NCBI RefSeq assembly: GCF_014205685.1
Contig: NZ_JACIIU010000004.1
Location: 1-64,000 of the forward strand
Direction: 5' to 3'
From: Paenochrobactrum gallinarii
GTDB lineage: Bacteria > Pseudomonadota > Alphaproteobacteria > Rhizobiales > Rhizobiaceae
DNA: 64,000 bases
The notes under the pieces were generated by a model. That model had not been told where the DNA came from, searched no databases, and saw only the letters and a program-made list of their open reading frames with translations. Positions 18,024 through 28,116 of the stretch are shown piece by piece. A program made the translations under genes and the position numbers. Position 1 is the first letter of the stretch; the number at the start of each line of letters is the position of its first letter.

Positions 18024-19865
18024 ATGCGGCTATTGGGGATCGGTGCTACCGTCATTGCGGTATGGGCAGGAACAATCGCACTCTCATATGCAGATGAGCC
18101 GCAATGGCGCACGGCAACCAGCCTGACCGGCGAACCTGCCCACGCCGACAATTTTACCCGCTATGATTATGTGAACCCCGATGCGCCTAAAGGCGGCACG
18201 CTCAACCAAGTGGGTGTCGGCAGCTATGACAGCCTCAACCCATATGTGGTGCAAGGCGTTCCCGCTGCCGGTCTTGTCGAATTTGGTGGTGGTTTATTAT
18301 ATGATACATTGATGACCGATGCCCTTGATCAGGGCTCAACTATGTATCCGCTGATTGCCGAAGCCACTCAATATCCGGATGATTTTTCATGGGTGAAGTT
18401 CAGGCTCAACGAAAAAGCCCGCTGGCACGATGGCCAGCCCATCACCGTTGAGGATGTGATCTGGTCTTTTGACATTCTGAAGAAACAATCACCTATGTAT
18501 AATAAATATTACGGTGATGTGGTTTCGGCTGAAAAGACCGGCGATCATGAGGTGAAGTTCACCTTCTCGCAGAAAAACAATCGCGAATTGCCACAGATTT
18601 TAGGCCAATTGGTCGTCCTGCCCAAACATTGGTGGGAGGGTAAAGATTCAACAGGCAAACAGCGTGATATCACCCGCCCGACATTGGAAAAACCATTAGG
18701 ATCAAGTGCTTATAAAATCGAAAGCACCGTTCCGGGCAAAACGATTATCTGGTCGCGCGTTGATGATTACTGGGGCAAAGACCTGCCTGTAAATATCGGC
18801 CGCAACAATTTTGACCATATAAAATACGAATATTTCCTCAGTGAAGACGCAACATGGGAAGCCTTTAAAAAAGGCGGCATCTATGATTATCGTCTGGAAA
18901 ACAGAGCACAGCGTTGGGCGGAACAATATAATTTTCCAGCCTTTGAACGTGGAGATGTTTTGAAAAAAAGCTTCGAAATTCACTCTTCCGGGCGCATGCA
19001 AGGCTATTTCCTCAACAACCGCAAAGAAAAATTCAGTAATATCAAAGTGCGTCAGGCGCTTACATTATTGTTCGATTTTGAAGCCGCCAACCGCATGTTG
19101 TTTTACAATCAGTATAAGCGCATCAACAGCTATTTTGCCGGTATTGATTTAGCTTCTTCCGGCCTGCCGGAAGGGCGTGAGAAAGAAATCCTCGAAACCG
19201 TGCGTGCAGAAATTCCGGCTGAAGTTTTCACGGAAGAATTCAAGCTGCCGGTTTTTGATGCCCCGCAGAAAACCCGCGAATATTTGCGTGAAGCGATCAA
19301 ACTTTTTGGCGAAGCAGGCTGGACACCCAAAGACGGCAAGTTGAAAAATGCCGCTGGTCAGACCTTCGCAATCGAGTTTTTGGGCAAAGACCAGACCGAT
19401 GAGCGCATCTTCAACCCATATATCAGCAATTTGCGCCGTGTTGGTATTGATGCCTCAATCCGCATTGTTGATACCGCCCAATATCAGGCACGCGTCAATG
19501 ATTTTGACTATGATGTGATCTCCACCATCATTGCCCAAACCTATTCGCCGGGCAACGAACAACGTGATTTCTGGGGTACAAAAGCAGCCGATTTTAAAGG
19601 CAGTCGCAATTATGCCGGCATCAAAAATCCGGCAATCGACAAGCTTATTGATTTTGTCATTTATGCCAAAGACCGCGACGAACTGGTGGCAGCAACCCAT
19701 GCGCTCGACCGTGTGCTTCTGTGGAACTACTATGTTGTGCCGCAATGGTATTCAGAAACCATCAATATCGCTCATTGGAACAAATTCGGCATTCCGGAAA
19801 AACAACCGGATTATGCCGGCATTGATCCATTTTCATGGTGGATTTTGCCGCAAAAAAACAATTAA
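18024..19865 (+). CDS. yejA: Peptide ABC transporter substrate-binding protein (YejA-like)
   Basis: A 613-residue periplasmic binding protein of the SBP_bac_5 family. A signal peptide (hydrophobic 1-22, cleavage near SYA-DEP) is followed by FTRYDYVNPDAPKGGTLNQVGVGSYDSLNPYVVQG, the YejA hallmark, and KARWHDGQPITVEDVIWSFD. GGAGG seven bases before the ATG supports the start. It binds oligopeptides or peptide-like compounds (microcin C in E. coli). In Brucella the yejABEF operon contributes to resistance to antimicrobial peptides, a role that may carry over. It is followed after 156 bp by its permeases. Confidence 0.94.
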   Translation: MRLLGIGATVIAVWAGTIALSYADEPQWRTATSLTGEPAHADNFTRYDYVNPDAPKGGTLNQVGVGSYDSLNPYVVQGVPAAGLVEFGGGLLYDTLMTDALDQGSTMYPLIAEATQYPDDFSWVKFRLNEKARWHDGQPITVEDVIWSFDILKKQSPMYNKYYGDVVSAEKTGDHEVKFTFSQKNNRELPQILGQLVVLPKHWWEGKDSTGKQRDITRPTLEKPLGSSAYKIESTVPGKTIIWSRVDDYWGKDLPVNIGRNNFDHIKYEYFLSEDATWEAFKKGGIYDYRLENRAQRWAEQYNFPAFERGDVLKKSFEIHSSGRMQGYFLNNRKEKFSNIKVRQALTLLFDFEAANRMLFYNQYKRINSYFAGIDLASSGLPEGREKEILETVRAEIPAEVFTEEFKLPVFDAPQKTREYLREAIKLFGEAGWTPKDGKLKNAAGQTFAIEFLGKDQTDERIFNPYISNLRRVGIDASIRIVDTAQYQARVNDFDYDVISTIIAQTYSPGNEQRDFWGTKAADFKGSRNYAGIKNPAIDKLIDFVIYAKDRDELVAATHALDRVLLWNYYVVPQWYSETINIAHWNKFGIPEKQPDYAGIDPFSWWILPQKNN

Positions 19866-19969
19866 TAACTTAACAACCAAAAGGAAACGAATAGGTCTTA
19901 AGATGCACTGATGCGTTACTTTCCTTTTTGACCTATGCGCATAAAAATAATGAAGACGATATGCGATGC

Positions 19970-19995
19970 GCGGTGCATAGTCTGATACACCGCGT
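19970..19995 (+). other. Stem-loop between yejA and yejB
   Basis: CGCGGTG / CACCGCG stem (7 bp, loop of 12) in the 156-bp yejA-yejB gap, with no U-run. It could protect the upstream binding-protein message from 3' exonucleases and so favour YejA over the membrane subunits, a known pattern in ABC operons; not proven here. Confidence 0.45.
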
Positions 19996-20021
19996 GATCA
20001 GCCAACAGTTAAGGCGAATAA

Positions 20022-21119
20022 ATGGGTGCCTATATTTTACGCCGCTTATTGCTAATGATCCCGACAATGCTTGGAATTATGGCAATATCTTTCGCTGTGG
20101 TGCAGTTTGCACCGGGCGGGCCGGTTGAGCGGGTGATTGCACAATTATCCGGACAAGGCGGCGACGCCTTAGACCGCCTTTCCGGTGGTGGCGGTGATAT
20201 GAATCAAGGCAATAGTTTTGATAGCCCGTCCGGTTCCAAATATCGTGGCGCTCAAGGGCTTGATCCGGAATTTATCGCCAGTCTGGAAAAGCAGTTTGGC
20301 TTTGACAAACCGCCATTAGAACGCTTTGGCCAGATGCTGTGGAACTATATGCGCTTTGATTTTGGCACCAGCTATTTCCGCGATATCAGCGTGCTGGATC
20401 TGATCAAAGAGAAAATGCCCGTTTCCATCTCACTGGGGCTGTGGCTGACTTTTTTATCTTATTCCATTTCCATTCCGCTCGGCATCCGCAAAGCGCTGAA
20501 AGACGGCTCCCGTTTTGACACATGGACAAGTGCTGTCATCATTGTCGCTTATGCTGTTCCAAGCTTTCTGTTTGCCATTTTGCTGGTGGTGCTTTTTGCC
20601 GGCGGCTCATTCTTCGACCTCTTTCCGCTGCGTGGCATCACCTCCGATAATTTTGATCAATTGAGCCTTGTTGGCAAAATTACTGATTATCTCTGGCATA
20701 TGGCTTTGCCGGTCACGGCACTGGTGCTTTCTGCCTTTGCCACCACCACTTTGCTGACCAAAAACTCCTTTTTAGAAGAAATCCGCAAGCAATATGTGAC
20801 GACAGCACGCGCCAAAGGCTTGAATGAACGACAGGTGCTTTACGGCCATGTTTTCCGCAATGCGATGCTGATCGTTATTGCCGGTTTTCCGGGTGCCTTT
20901 ATCTCCGCCTTTTTCACTGGTTCCTTGCTGATCGAAACCATCTTCTCGCTCGACGGACTTGGTCTGCTTGGCTACCAATCAATTCTTAACCGTGATTATC
21001 CTGTGGTTTTTGCAACGCTTTTCATTTTCTCGCTCGTTGGCTTATTTGTCAGCCTTCTCTCCGATCTGACCTATACATGGATTGATCCGCGCATTGATTT
21101 TGAGCGGAGGGACGTGTGA
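20022..21119 (+). CDS. yejB: Peptide ABC transporter permease (YejB-like)
   Basis: A 365-residue inner-membrane permease (BPD_transp_1, DppB/OppB type) starting [20 protein letters not shown]. It has the N-terminal membrane segment, a long periplasmic insert rich in Gly/Asp (about 45-75), and the cytoplasmic EAA loop ([21 protein letters not shown]) that contacts the ATPase. The stop overlaps the yejE start by one base. Confidence 0.95.
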   Translation: MGAYILRRLLLMIPTMLGIMAISFAVVQFAPGGPVERVIAQLSGQGGDALDRLSGGGGDMNQGNSFDSPSGSKYRGAQGLDPEFIASLEKQFGFDKPPLERFGQMLWNYMRFDFGTSYFRDISVLDLIKEKMPVSISLGLWLTFLSYSISIPLGIRKALKDGSRFDTWTSAVIIVAYAVPSFLFAILLVVLFAGGSFFDLFPLRGITSDNFDQLSLVGKITDYLWHMALPVTALVLSAFATTTLLTKNSFLEEIRKQYVTTARAKGLNERQVLYGHVFRNAMLIVIAGFPGAFISAFFTGSLLIETIFSLDGLGLLGYQSILNRDYPVVFATLFIFSLVGLFVSLLSDLTYTWIDPRIDFERRDV

Positions 21120-22258
21120 TGAGCGACACAACAACCACAATCACACAGCCAAAGGTCAAGCGCCCTTTTTTGTCGCCGCTTAACCAAAGACGCTGGCGCA
21201 ATTTCAAGGCGCATCGCCGTGGCTGGTATTCTTTATGGATTTTTTCCTTCCTGCTGATCGCTGCCCTTTGCTCCGAACTGATCGCCAATGATCGCCCTAT
21301 TCTGGTGTCCTATAAGGGTGAATTATTAGCGCCTGTTCTCATCGACTATCCGGAAGAAAAATTCGGCGGCTTTTATGCGGTCACCGATTATCGTGATCCG
21401 GTCATTCAAGATGAAATCAACAGCAATGGCTGGGCTTTGTGGCCGCCAATCCGCTATTCATACCGCACTGTCAATGATGCCATTCCGCAGGCTGCTCCTT
21501 CCAAACCCTTCTGGCTTTACACCAAAGAAGAGCGCTGCCAGCGTTATCCGCTGGGCGTGGAAGACCCCAATTGCACCTTTGGCAATATGAACCTGCTGGG
21601 CACCGACGACCAGGCGCGTGACGTGTTTGCCCGTGCCCTTTACGGCTTCCGCATTTCGGTTCTTTTCGGCCTTGTCCTCACCGCGGCCTCGGCCGTTATC
21701 GGCGTCACTGCCGGCGCTGTGCAGGGCTATTTCGGCGGCTGGGTTGATCTGCTATTCCAGCGTTTCATCGAAATCTGGTCGTCGATTCCGGTGCTTTATC
21801 TGCTGCTGATTATTGCCGCTATCCTGCCGCCCGGCTTCTGGGTGCTGCTCGGCATTATGCTTTTATTTTCATGGGTGGCTTTTGTCGGCGTGGTGCGTGC
21901 CGAGTTTTTGCGCGCCCGTAATTTTGAATATGTGAATGCAGCGCGCGCATTGGGTGTTTCCAACCTGACCATCATGTGGCGGCACTTATTGCCCAATGCG
22001 ATGGTGGCAACGCTCACCTTCCTGCCATTTATTTTAAACGGTTCGATCACCACCCTCACTTCGCTGGATTTCTTAGGCTTCGGCCTGCCACCAGGATCTG
22101 CCTCACTGGGGGAATTGCTGGCGCAAGGTAAAAACAATTTGCAAGCCCCGTGGCTTGGCATCACCGGCTTTGCTGTCATCTCTGTCATGCTGTCGCTGCT
22201 GATCTTTATTGGTGAAGCCACACGCGATGCTTTTGACCCGCGAAAGTCGTTTCAATGA
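21119..22258 (+). CDS. yejE: Peptide ABC transporter permease (YejE-like)
   Basis: A 379-residue permease of the DppC/OppC type. It has a cytoplasmic N-terminus with SPLNQRRWRNFKAHRRGWYSL, a first membrane segment near 50, a large periplasmic loop (about 75-155) characteristic of YejE, then five membrane segments with the EAA loop AARALGVSNLTIMWRHLLPNA. The ATG at 21119 (not the GTG before it) overlaps the yejB stop. It overlaps yejF by 4 bp. Confidence 0.95.
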   Translation: MSDTTTTITQPKVKRPFLSPLNQRRWRNFKAHRRGWYSLWIFSFLLIAALCSELIANDRPILVSYKGELLAPVLIDYPEEKFGGFYAVTDYRDPVIQDEINSNGWALWPPIRYSYRTVNDAIPQAAPSKPFWLYTKEERCQRYPLGVEDPNCTFGNMNLLGTDDQARDVFARALYGFRISVLFGLVLTAASAVIGVTAGAVQGYFGGWVDLLFQRFIEIWSSIPVLYLLLIIAAILPPGFWVLLGIMLLFSWVAFVGVVRAEFLRARNFEYVNAARALGVSNLTIMWRHLLPNAMVATLTFLPFILNGSITTLTSLDFLGFGLPPGSASLGELLAQGKNNLQAPWLGITGFAVISVMLSLLIFIGEATRDAFDPRKSFQ

Positions 22259-23889
22259 GCCATCAACAACCCCTACTCTCCGTTGAAGATCTCTCGGTTG
22301 CCTTTCATCAGGAAGGCCGCACCAGCACTGCTGTTGATCATATCTCATTTACCATCGACAAAGGCGAAACCGTTGCGCTGGTTGGAGAATCAGGTTCCGG
22401 TAAATCCGTTTCCGCTTTATCCGTGCTGAAGCTTCTGCCTTATCCGCCCGCAAGCCACCCGAGCGGCAAAATTCTGTTTGAAGGCAAAGACCTGCTCAAC
22501 ATGCCGGAAGCGGAATTGCGAAAAACCCGTGGTAATGACATTACCATGATTTTTCAGGAGCCGATGACCTCGCTTAACCCGCTGCATGTGATTGAAAAAC
22601 AGATCAGCGAAATCCTGAAAATGCATCAGGGCATGAGCGAGAAGGCCGCGCGTGAACGCACATTGGAACTGTTACATGAAGTGGGTATTCGCGAGCCTGA
22701 AAAGCGCCTGCAATCCTATCCGCATCAGCTCTCCGGTGGTCAGCGTCAGCGTGTCATGATCGCCATGGCGCTCGCTAATAAGCCCAAATTACTGATTGCC
22801 GACGAACCAACCACGGCACTTGATGTCACTGTTCAGGCACAGATTTTGCAATTGCTTGCCGATTTAAAAAAGTCGCAAGGCATGTCGCTGCTATTCATCA
22901 CCCATGATTTAGGGATTGTGCGCAAAATTGCCGATCGTGTTTGCGTGATGACCAAAGGCAAGATTGTCGAAAGCGGCCCTACGGCGGAAATTTTTGCCAA
23001 TCCGCAGCATGAATATACCAAACACTTGCTCGCTGCGGAGCCTAAGGGTATGCCGCCGCGCTCCGATACATCCGCACCTGTTGTGATGCAGGGGCGCGAT
23101 ATCAAAGTCTGGTTCCCGATTAAAAAAGGCTTCATGCGCAAGACCGTCGGCCATGTCAAAGCCGTCAACGGCATCAATGTGGAATTGCGGGCCGGTCAGA
23201 CGCTGGGCGTGGTGGGAGAATCAGGTTCCGGCAAAACCACATTGGGGCTGGCGCTTTCGCGTATGATTTCATCCCAAGGCGAGATCCGTTTTGATGGCCG
23301 TGAAATCAACAAATACAGCTTTGCCGATATGCGCCCCCTTCGGCGTGAGATGCAGATTGTGTTTCAGGATCCGTTTGGGTCGCTCAGCCCGCGTATGCCG
23401 GTGGGTGAAATTATCTCCGAAGGCCTGCTGGTACACGAACCAAAACTTGGCCATGAAGAACGTGACCAACGCGTGGTGGAAGCTTTGCGCGAAGTGAAAC
23501 TTGATGCGGACGTGCGCTTCCGTTATCCGCATGAGTTTTCCGGCGGCCAGCGCCAGCGCATCGCTATAGCGCGGGCGATGGTGCTTAATCCGAAATTCGT
23601 GATGCTGGACGAGCCGACCTCAGCGCTTGATATGAGCGTACAAGCGCAAGTGGTGGATTTGCTGCGGGATTTGCAAGCCAAGCATAATCTGGCTTATCTT
23701 TTCATCAGCCACGATCTTAAAGTTGTGCGGGCACTCGCCAATGATGTGCTGGTAATGCGCAATGGTCAGGCGGTGGAATATGGCCCGTCAGAGAAAATCT
23801 TCTCTGAACCGGAAACGGATTATACCAAAGCACTGATGGCTGCTGCTTTCCATATGGAAACGGCTGATAAGGGGGGAGTAAATCAATGA
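22255..23889 (+). CDS. yejF: Peptide ABC transporter ATPase with two nucleotide-binding domains (YejF-like)
   Basis: A 544-residue cytoplasmic ATPase. NBD1 (about 5-260) and NBD2 (about 280-530) each have Walker A (GESGSGKS in NBD1, GESGSGKT in NBD2), the ABC signature LSGGQRQRV or FSGGQRQRI, Walker B (LLIADEPTTALD, VMLDEPTSALD) and an H-loop (FITHDL, FISHDL), so both sites look competent. It powers the YejB/YejE channel. ATGA overlaps couple it to yejE upstream and to the dehydrogenase gene downstream. Confidence 0.96.
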   Translation: MSHQQPLLSVEDLSVAFHQEGRTSTAVDHISFTIDKGETVALVGESGSGKSVSALSVLKLLPYPPASHPSGKILFEGKDLLNMPEAELRKTRGNDITMIFQEPMTSLNPLHVIEKQISEILKMHQGMSEKAARERTLELLHEVGIREPEKRLQSYPHQLSGGQRQRVMIAMALANKPKLLIADEPTTALDVTVQAQILQLLADLKKSQGMSLLFITHDLGIVRKIADRVCVMTKGKIVESGPTAEIFANPQHEYTKHLLAAEPKGMPPRSDTSAPVVMQGRDIKVWFPIKKGFMRKTVGHVKAVNGINVELRAGQTLGVVGESGSGKTTLGLALSRMISSQGEIRFDGREINKYSFADMRPLRREMQIVFQDPFGSLSPRMPVGEIISEGLLVHEPKLGHEERDQRVVEALREVKLDADVRFRYPHEFSGGQRQRIAIARAMVLNPKFVMLDEPTSALDMSVQAQVVDLLRDLQAKHNLAYLFISHDLKVVRALANDVLVMRNGQAVEYGPSEKIFSEPETDYTKALMAAAFHMETADKGGVNQ

Positions 23890-24854
23890 GCGAGAAAGCC
23901 GCAAAATCAGGTAAAATCCTGCTGGCAACCTCTGGCTGGGATCCGGCCATCTGGATAGAAAACTTTGCTGACAAAGCAAAAGGGCGGGAAACCGTTTTGC
24001 CGGATGGTGATTTCAACCGTGAAGATGTGCATTATGCCGCCGTTTGGAAACAACAGCCCGGCTCGTTGAAAGATCTGCCTAATCTGAAGCTGATCATCTC
24101 GCTTGGTGCCGGTGTTGATCATGTTTTTCATGATCCGTTTATTCCGGATGTGCCGATTGTGCGCATTATCTCGCCGGATCTGACCATGCGCATGACTGAA
24201 TATGTGGTTTGGCAGGTGCTTGACCATCATCGTTTGGGCAGGCGTTATCGCCAGCAGCAGAGCGAAAAAATCTGGCACGAAGACCGCCGCCAGCCAGCTG
24301 CCAATGAAGTGACCGTCGGCATTTTGGGGCTTGGCGTACTTGGCAGTGATGCCGCAGAAAAACTGATGAATATCGGCTTTAATGTGACCGGCTGGAGCCG
24401 TCGTGAGCGCCAGCTTGACGGTGTCACCACCTATCACGGAGCAGACGGCTTTAAAGCGTTTTTGAAAACCGCTGATATTTTCGTGTCTCTTTTGCCGCTG
24501 ACACCGGACACCAAAGGCTTATTGTCGATGTCGATGTTTGCGCAAATGAAAGAAGAAGGCCCGCTGGGCGCGCCTGTTTTAATCAATGCCGGACGTGGCG
24601 GCTCGCAAAATGAAGCCGATATTCTGGCAGCGCTTGATCGTGGCATCTTGTCGGCAGTAACCCTCGACGTATTTCAGCAAGAGCCATTACCTACTGACAG
24701 CCCGCTTTGGACACATCCGAAAGTGACCATCACCCCCCATGCGGCGGCAGCCTCTTCGGCCAGCGCATTGGTGCCGGCAATCATTCAACAGATCGAAGCT
24801 TTCGAGCGCGGCGAAGTTTTACAAAACCTCGTTGACCGCAGTAATCAATATTAA
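23886..24854 (+). CDS. ghrA: Glyoxylate/hydroxypyruvate reductase A (D-2-hydroxyacid dehydrogenase)
   Basis: A 322-residue NAD(P)H-dependent reductase. The Rossmann motif GILGLGVLGSDAA (about 140-152) is followed by WSRRERQ (Arg suggests NADP preference). Catalytic Arg lies in NAGRGGSQNE, Glu in the QQEPLP stretch, and His in TPHAAA. It reduces glyoxylate or hydroxypyruvate. The 4-bp ATGA overlap with yejF places it at the end of the yej operon. Its 3' end overlaps the converging moeB-like gene by 4 bp. Confidence 0.92.
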   Translation: MSEKAAKSGKILLATSGWDPAIWIENFADKAKGRETVLPDGDFNREDVHYAAVWKQQPGSLKDLPNLKLIISLGAGVDHVFHDPFIPDVPIVRIISPDLTMRMTEYVVWQVLDHHRLGRRYRQQQSEKIWHEDRRQPAANEVTVGILGLGVLGSDAAEKLMNIGFNVTGWSRRERQLDGVTTYHGADGFKAFLKTADIFVSLLPLTPDTKGLLSMSMFAQMKEEGPLGAPVLINAGRGGSQNEADILAALDRGILSAVTLDVFQQEPLPTDSPLWTHPKVTITPHAAAASSASALVPAIIQQIEAFERGEVLQNLVDRSNQY

Positions 24855-25609
24855 AGCTTGCGCTTATAGCGAATGGTTTCAAAACGGCAGGCTAAAGCAT
24901 CATAAAGCAACAGCCTGCCGATAAGCGGCTCACCAATGCCGGTAATGAGTTTAATCACTTCCATCGCCTGCAATGAGCCGATAATTCCGGGCAAAACGCC
25001 CAATACACCGGCCTCTGCACAAGCAGGTGCCGACCCCGCAGGCGGCGGCACCGGAAACAAATCCCGGTAACGCGGATTAAGCCTGCCTGTCTCATCTTTT
25101 GCATATGGTTTCAGCACCGTGACCATGCCGTCAAAACGACCGATTGCACCCGAAACAAGCGGGCGCTCAAGCACCTCACATATTTCGGCAAGCATATAGC
25201 GCGTTTCGGAATTATCGCAGCCATCGACCACAATATCGTAATTTTCGATCAATGCGCTTGCATTATCTTGGTTCAAGCGCAGGCAATGAGCTTCAACCGA
25301 TATATGCGGGTTTTGCCGTGCAATAGAGCGCACCGCACTTTCCACCTTCGGCTGGCCGATAGCGGCTGTGTCATGAATAATCTGCCGCTGCAAATTGGAA
25401 AGTGACACATGATCATCATCGACAATGCCGAGCATACCGACACCTGCGGCTGCCAGATATTGCAGGATTGGCGAACCAAGCCCGCCTGCGCCCACCACCA
25501 AGACGCGCGCTTTTTTTAATTTCTGCTGACCCGCACCGCCAATTTCCCGCATGATAATATGGCGCGCATAGCGCTCCAGTTCCAAATCGGAAAAAGGGGA
25601 ATAGCTCAC
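24851..25609 (-). CDS. moeB: MoeB/ThiF/HesA-family adenylyltransferase
   Basis: A 252-residue E1-like enzyme that adenylates the C-terminus of a small ubiquitin-fold sulfur carrier (MoaD in molybdopterin synthesis, or ThiS). The ATP-binding GAGGLGSPILQYLAAAG (about 37-53), NLQRQIIHDT, and VDGCDNSETRYML are present, as is CAEAGVLGVLPG with the conserved Cys. The CxxC pairs that hold zinc in E. coli MoeB are absent (YRDLF in place of CYRCL, no C-terminal CxxC). No moa/thi genes lie nearby, so MoeB versus ThiF cannot be settled. It starts 9 bp after the recF stop. Confidence 0.88.
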   Translation of the reverse strand: MSYSPFSDLELERYARHIIMREIGGAGQQKLKKARVLVVGAGGLGSPILQYLAAAGVGMLGIVDDDHVSLSNLQRQIIHDTAAIGQPKVESAVRSIARQNPHISVEAHCLRLNQDNASALIENYDIVVDGCDNSETRYMLAEICEVLERPLVSGAIGRFDGMVTVLKPYAKDETGRLNPRYRDLFPVPPPAGSAPACAEAGVLGVLPGIIGSLQAMEVIKLITGIGEPLIGRLLLYDALACRFETIRYKRKL

Positions 25610-25618
25610 GTTTTTGCC

Positions 25619-26782
25619 TCAGCTATAAGGGGTCAATGCCCCTGAGGATACCTGAAAGAATTGCGCATCGCCATGCAGAGTTTCGAATAAAGCCTTGTCA
25701 GTGCCAGTCATGAACGCCTGACAACCAAGATCATCCAGAATGCCAAACAGCGCTGCACGCCGCCCTATATCAAGATGCGCGGCTATTTCATCCAAGAGCA
25801 GGATCGGCGCCATGCGTGAGAGCTCGCCGGTCAAACGTGCATGAGCCAGCACCAGCCCGATCAGCAATGCTTTTTGTTCGCCTGTCGAACATAAAGCCGC
25901 AGGCATTTGCTTTGGCCTGTGATGCACAATCATCTCGGTGCGGTGCGGGCCATCAAGCGTGCGGCCGCTGGCTCTGTCGCGCATCCGCCCGTCACGCAGG
26001 CTGCGGCGAAAATCCTCTTCCAGATCAAGTGCTGCCTCGAGCCCGATTCGCTGCTCCAGCGTGCCTTCCAGAAAACAATCCGCTTTCGGAAACGGACTGT
26101 CATCCGGCATATGCTCAATCATGGTTTTGATAAGCCGCATCATTTCGGCACGCGCTGCCGCAATAGCAATGGCAAGTTCCGCCATCTGATTCTCAATCGC
26201 ATCAAGCCATTGCGGATCACTCACACCGTCACTCAGCAAACGGTTGCGGCTGCGCATGGATTTTTCGTAATCCACCACCCGTTTGCCGTGGCCGGTATCA
26301 ATGGCCAGCACCATCCGATCAAGAAAACGGCGGCGATCACCGGACCCACCGGTAAAAAGCCCGTCCTGTGACGGCGTCAGCCACAAAATACGGGCATAAT
26401 TTAACAATTCATCGGCAGCAGTGGCGGAGCCGTTGATACGCACCCGCCGCCCTGCTTCACCGGCATTATTACCAGCCGTGCCGGTGCCGATTTCGGCCTC
26501 GCCATAAAGATCATTTTCCAAGGTCGCATGAATGGCAAAGCCATCGGCAGCATCATGACGGGACACATCGCCATAAGCAGCACGGCGCAAACCGCGACCG
26601 GGCGACAGAAAAGAAACAGCTTCCAGAAGATTGGTTTTGCCCGAGCCGTTATCGCCCGTCAGCACCACATGACCCGCCCCCAATGGCAGGTTCAGCACAT
26701 CGTAATTGCGAAAATTATTAAGCTTAAGCCGCCGGACCGAGACCCGGTCCAGACGGCTTTTATGATCACCCGACGTGCTCAA
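25619..26782 (-). CDS. recF: DNA replication and repair protein RecF
   Basis: A 387-residue SMC-like ATPase that acts with RecO/RecR at gaps. Walker A TGDNGSGKTNLLEA (about 43-56) follows the KLNNFRNYD strand. The signature CSTGEQKALLIGLVLAHA and Walker B ILLLDEIAAHLD are C-terminal. The start appears to be TTG at 26782 (no in-frame ATG nearby). It lies 8 bp behind the dnaN stop. The dnaA-dnaN-recF order is ancestral. Confidence 0.95.
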   Translation of the reverse strand: MSTSGDHKSRLDRVSVRRLKLNNFRNYDVLNLPLGAGHVVLTGDNGSGKTNLLEAVSFLSPGRGLRRAAYGDVSRHDAADGFAIHATLENDLYGEAEIGTGTAGNNAGEAGRRVRINGSATAADELLNYARILWLTPSQDGLFTGGSGDRRRFLDRMVLAIDTGHGKRVVDYEKSMRSRNRLLSDGVSDPQWLDAIENQMAELAIAIAAARAEMMRLIKTMIEHMPDDSPFPKADCFLEGTLEQRIGLEAALDLEEDFRRSLRDGRMRDRASGRTLDGPHRTEMIVHHRPKQMPAALCSTGEQKALLIGLVLAHARLTGELSRMAPILLLDEIAAHLDIGRRAALFGILDDLGCQAFMTGTDKALFETLHGDAQFFQVSSGALTPYS

Positions 26783-26790
26783 ATCATCAA

Positions 26791-27909
26791 CTATACGCGC
26801 ATCGGCATTAAGACATACAGCACATCTTCGTCACCGGTGTCGCGCACCACTGTCGGAGAGCCTGCATCAGCCAGCATGAAAACGGCTTCAGAGCCGGAAA
26901 GCTGGCTGGTAATGTCGAGCAGATATTTCGAGTTGAAACCGATTTCAATCGGATCCGCATCATAATCAGCGGCCAGCTCATCGGTCGCAGAACCTGAATC
27001 CGGATTGTTAACGGTCAGGGTTAACTGACCATCGCTGATCGACAGTTTAACCGCACGGCCGCGCTCGCTCGAAATTGTCGACACACGATCCACCGATGAA
27101 GCAAAATTCTGGCGGTCAATCACCAGTTTCTTGTCATTGCCGGATGGAATCACCCGCTGATAATCAGGGAAAGTACCGTCAATCAGCTTTGAGGTCAGAA
27201 CAATCGAACCAATGGTGAAGCGGATTTTTGCATCCGACAATTCAATGGTGACATCTGTATCCGGCACATCCACCAGTTTCTGCAATTCAGCAACGGTTTT
27301 GCGCGGGATGATAATGCCCGGCATACCTTCAGCACCGCTTGGCGCTTCCAGCTCGGCCCGTGCCAGACGGTGACCGTCGGTGGCAACAGCGCGCAATTTC
27401 AGCTGACCATCGCTTTCAATTGCATGCAGATAAATACCGTTGAGGTAATAGCGGGTTTCTTCCGTTGAAATCGCAAACTGGGTGCGATCAATCAGACGTT
27501 TGAAATCCAGCGCCTTCATAACAAAGCTATGGGTGAAGCTTCCCGCTGTCAGCTCCGGAAAATCGGACTGCGGCAGGCACTGCAAACGGAAAGACGAACG
27601 GCCGGAAATGACCGAAACCGAATTGCCGTCAGGATTGGTTGCAAGCTGCACCTCGGCACCATCAGGCAATTTACGCACAATGTCATAAAGCAGATGGGCA
27701 GGGACAGTCGTAGCGCCGGCTTCTTCAGCCATTGCTGCGGTTGCTTCATTAATCTCCAAATCCAGATCGGTTGCCTTCATCGCAAGGCTTCCGCCTTCGG
27801 CATGCAGCAACACGTTGGACAAAATAGGAATCGTGTTACGGCGCTCCACAACACGATGAACATGGTTGAGAGATTTCAGAAGATTGGAACGTTCCAGAGT
27901 AACACGCAT
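26791..27909 (-). CDS. dnaN: DNA polymerase III sliding clamp (beta subunit)
   Basis: A 372-residue clamp of three repeated domains. The start is MRVTLERSNLLKSLNHVHRVVERRNTIPILSNVLL; the 18-codon upstream extension has no support. The C-terminus ends VLMPMRV, the hydrophobic pocket edge that receives clamp-binding motifs, as in E. coli (MPMRL). It is separated from dnaA by a terminator, so dnaN-recF has its own promoter. Confidence 0.97.
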   Translation of the reverse strand: MRVTLERSNLLKSLNHVHRVVERRNTIPILSNVLLHAEGGSLAMKATDLDLEINEATAAMAEEAGATTVPAHLLYDIVRKLPDGAEVQLATNPDGNSVSVISGRSSFRLQCLPQSDFPELTAGSFTHSFVMKALDFKRLIDRTQFAISTEETRYYLNGIYLHAIESDGQLKLRAVATDGHRLARAELEAPSGAEGMPGIIIPRKTVAELQKLVDVPDTDVTIELSDAKIRFTIGSIVLTSKLIDGTFPDYQRVIPSGNDKKLVIDRQNFASSVDRVSTISSERGRAVKLSISDGQLTLTVNNPDSGSATDELAADYDADPIEIGFNSKYLLDITSQLSGSEAVFMLADAGSPTVVRDTGDEDVLYVLMPMRV

Positions 27910-28036
27910 GATAAACGAACTCGCTGACTTCTGGTCACACAAGACGCCGCACCATCGTTTCATACGAAGCGCAAGCCTTGCGCGACTGGCTGGGCGAATG
28001 ACCGCCCCAAGGGATAGTAAAGTGGCAGAAAACTAG

Positions 28037-28087
28037 CCAAAAAAGCAAGCCCGCACAACCACATCAACCGTGGATATGCGGGCTTTA
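28037..28087 (-). terminator. Terminator after dnaA
   Basis: Read on the minus strand: stem AAGCCCGCA / TGCGGGCTT with a loop that itself can pair (CCAC-GGTTGAT-GTGG), followed by GCTTTTTTGG. It separates dnaA from dnaN. Confidence 0.85.
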
Positions 28088-28116
28088 TGTTGATAACTTG
28101 TGCTTTTAAAGCCGCT

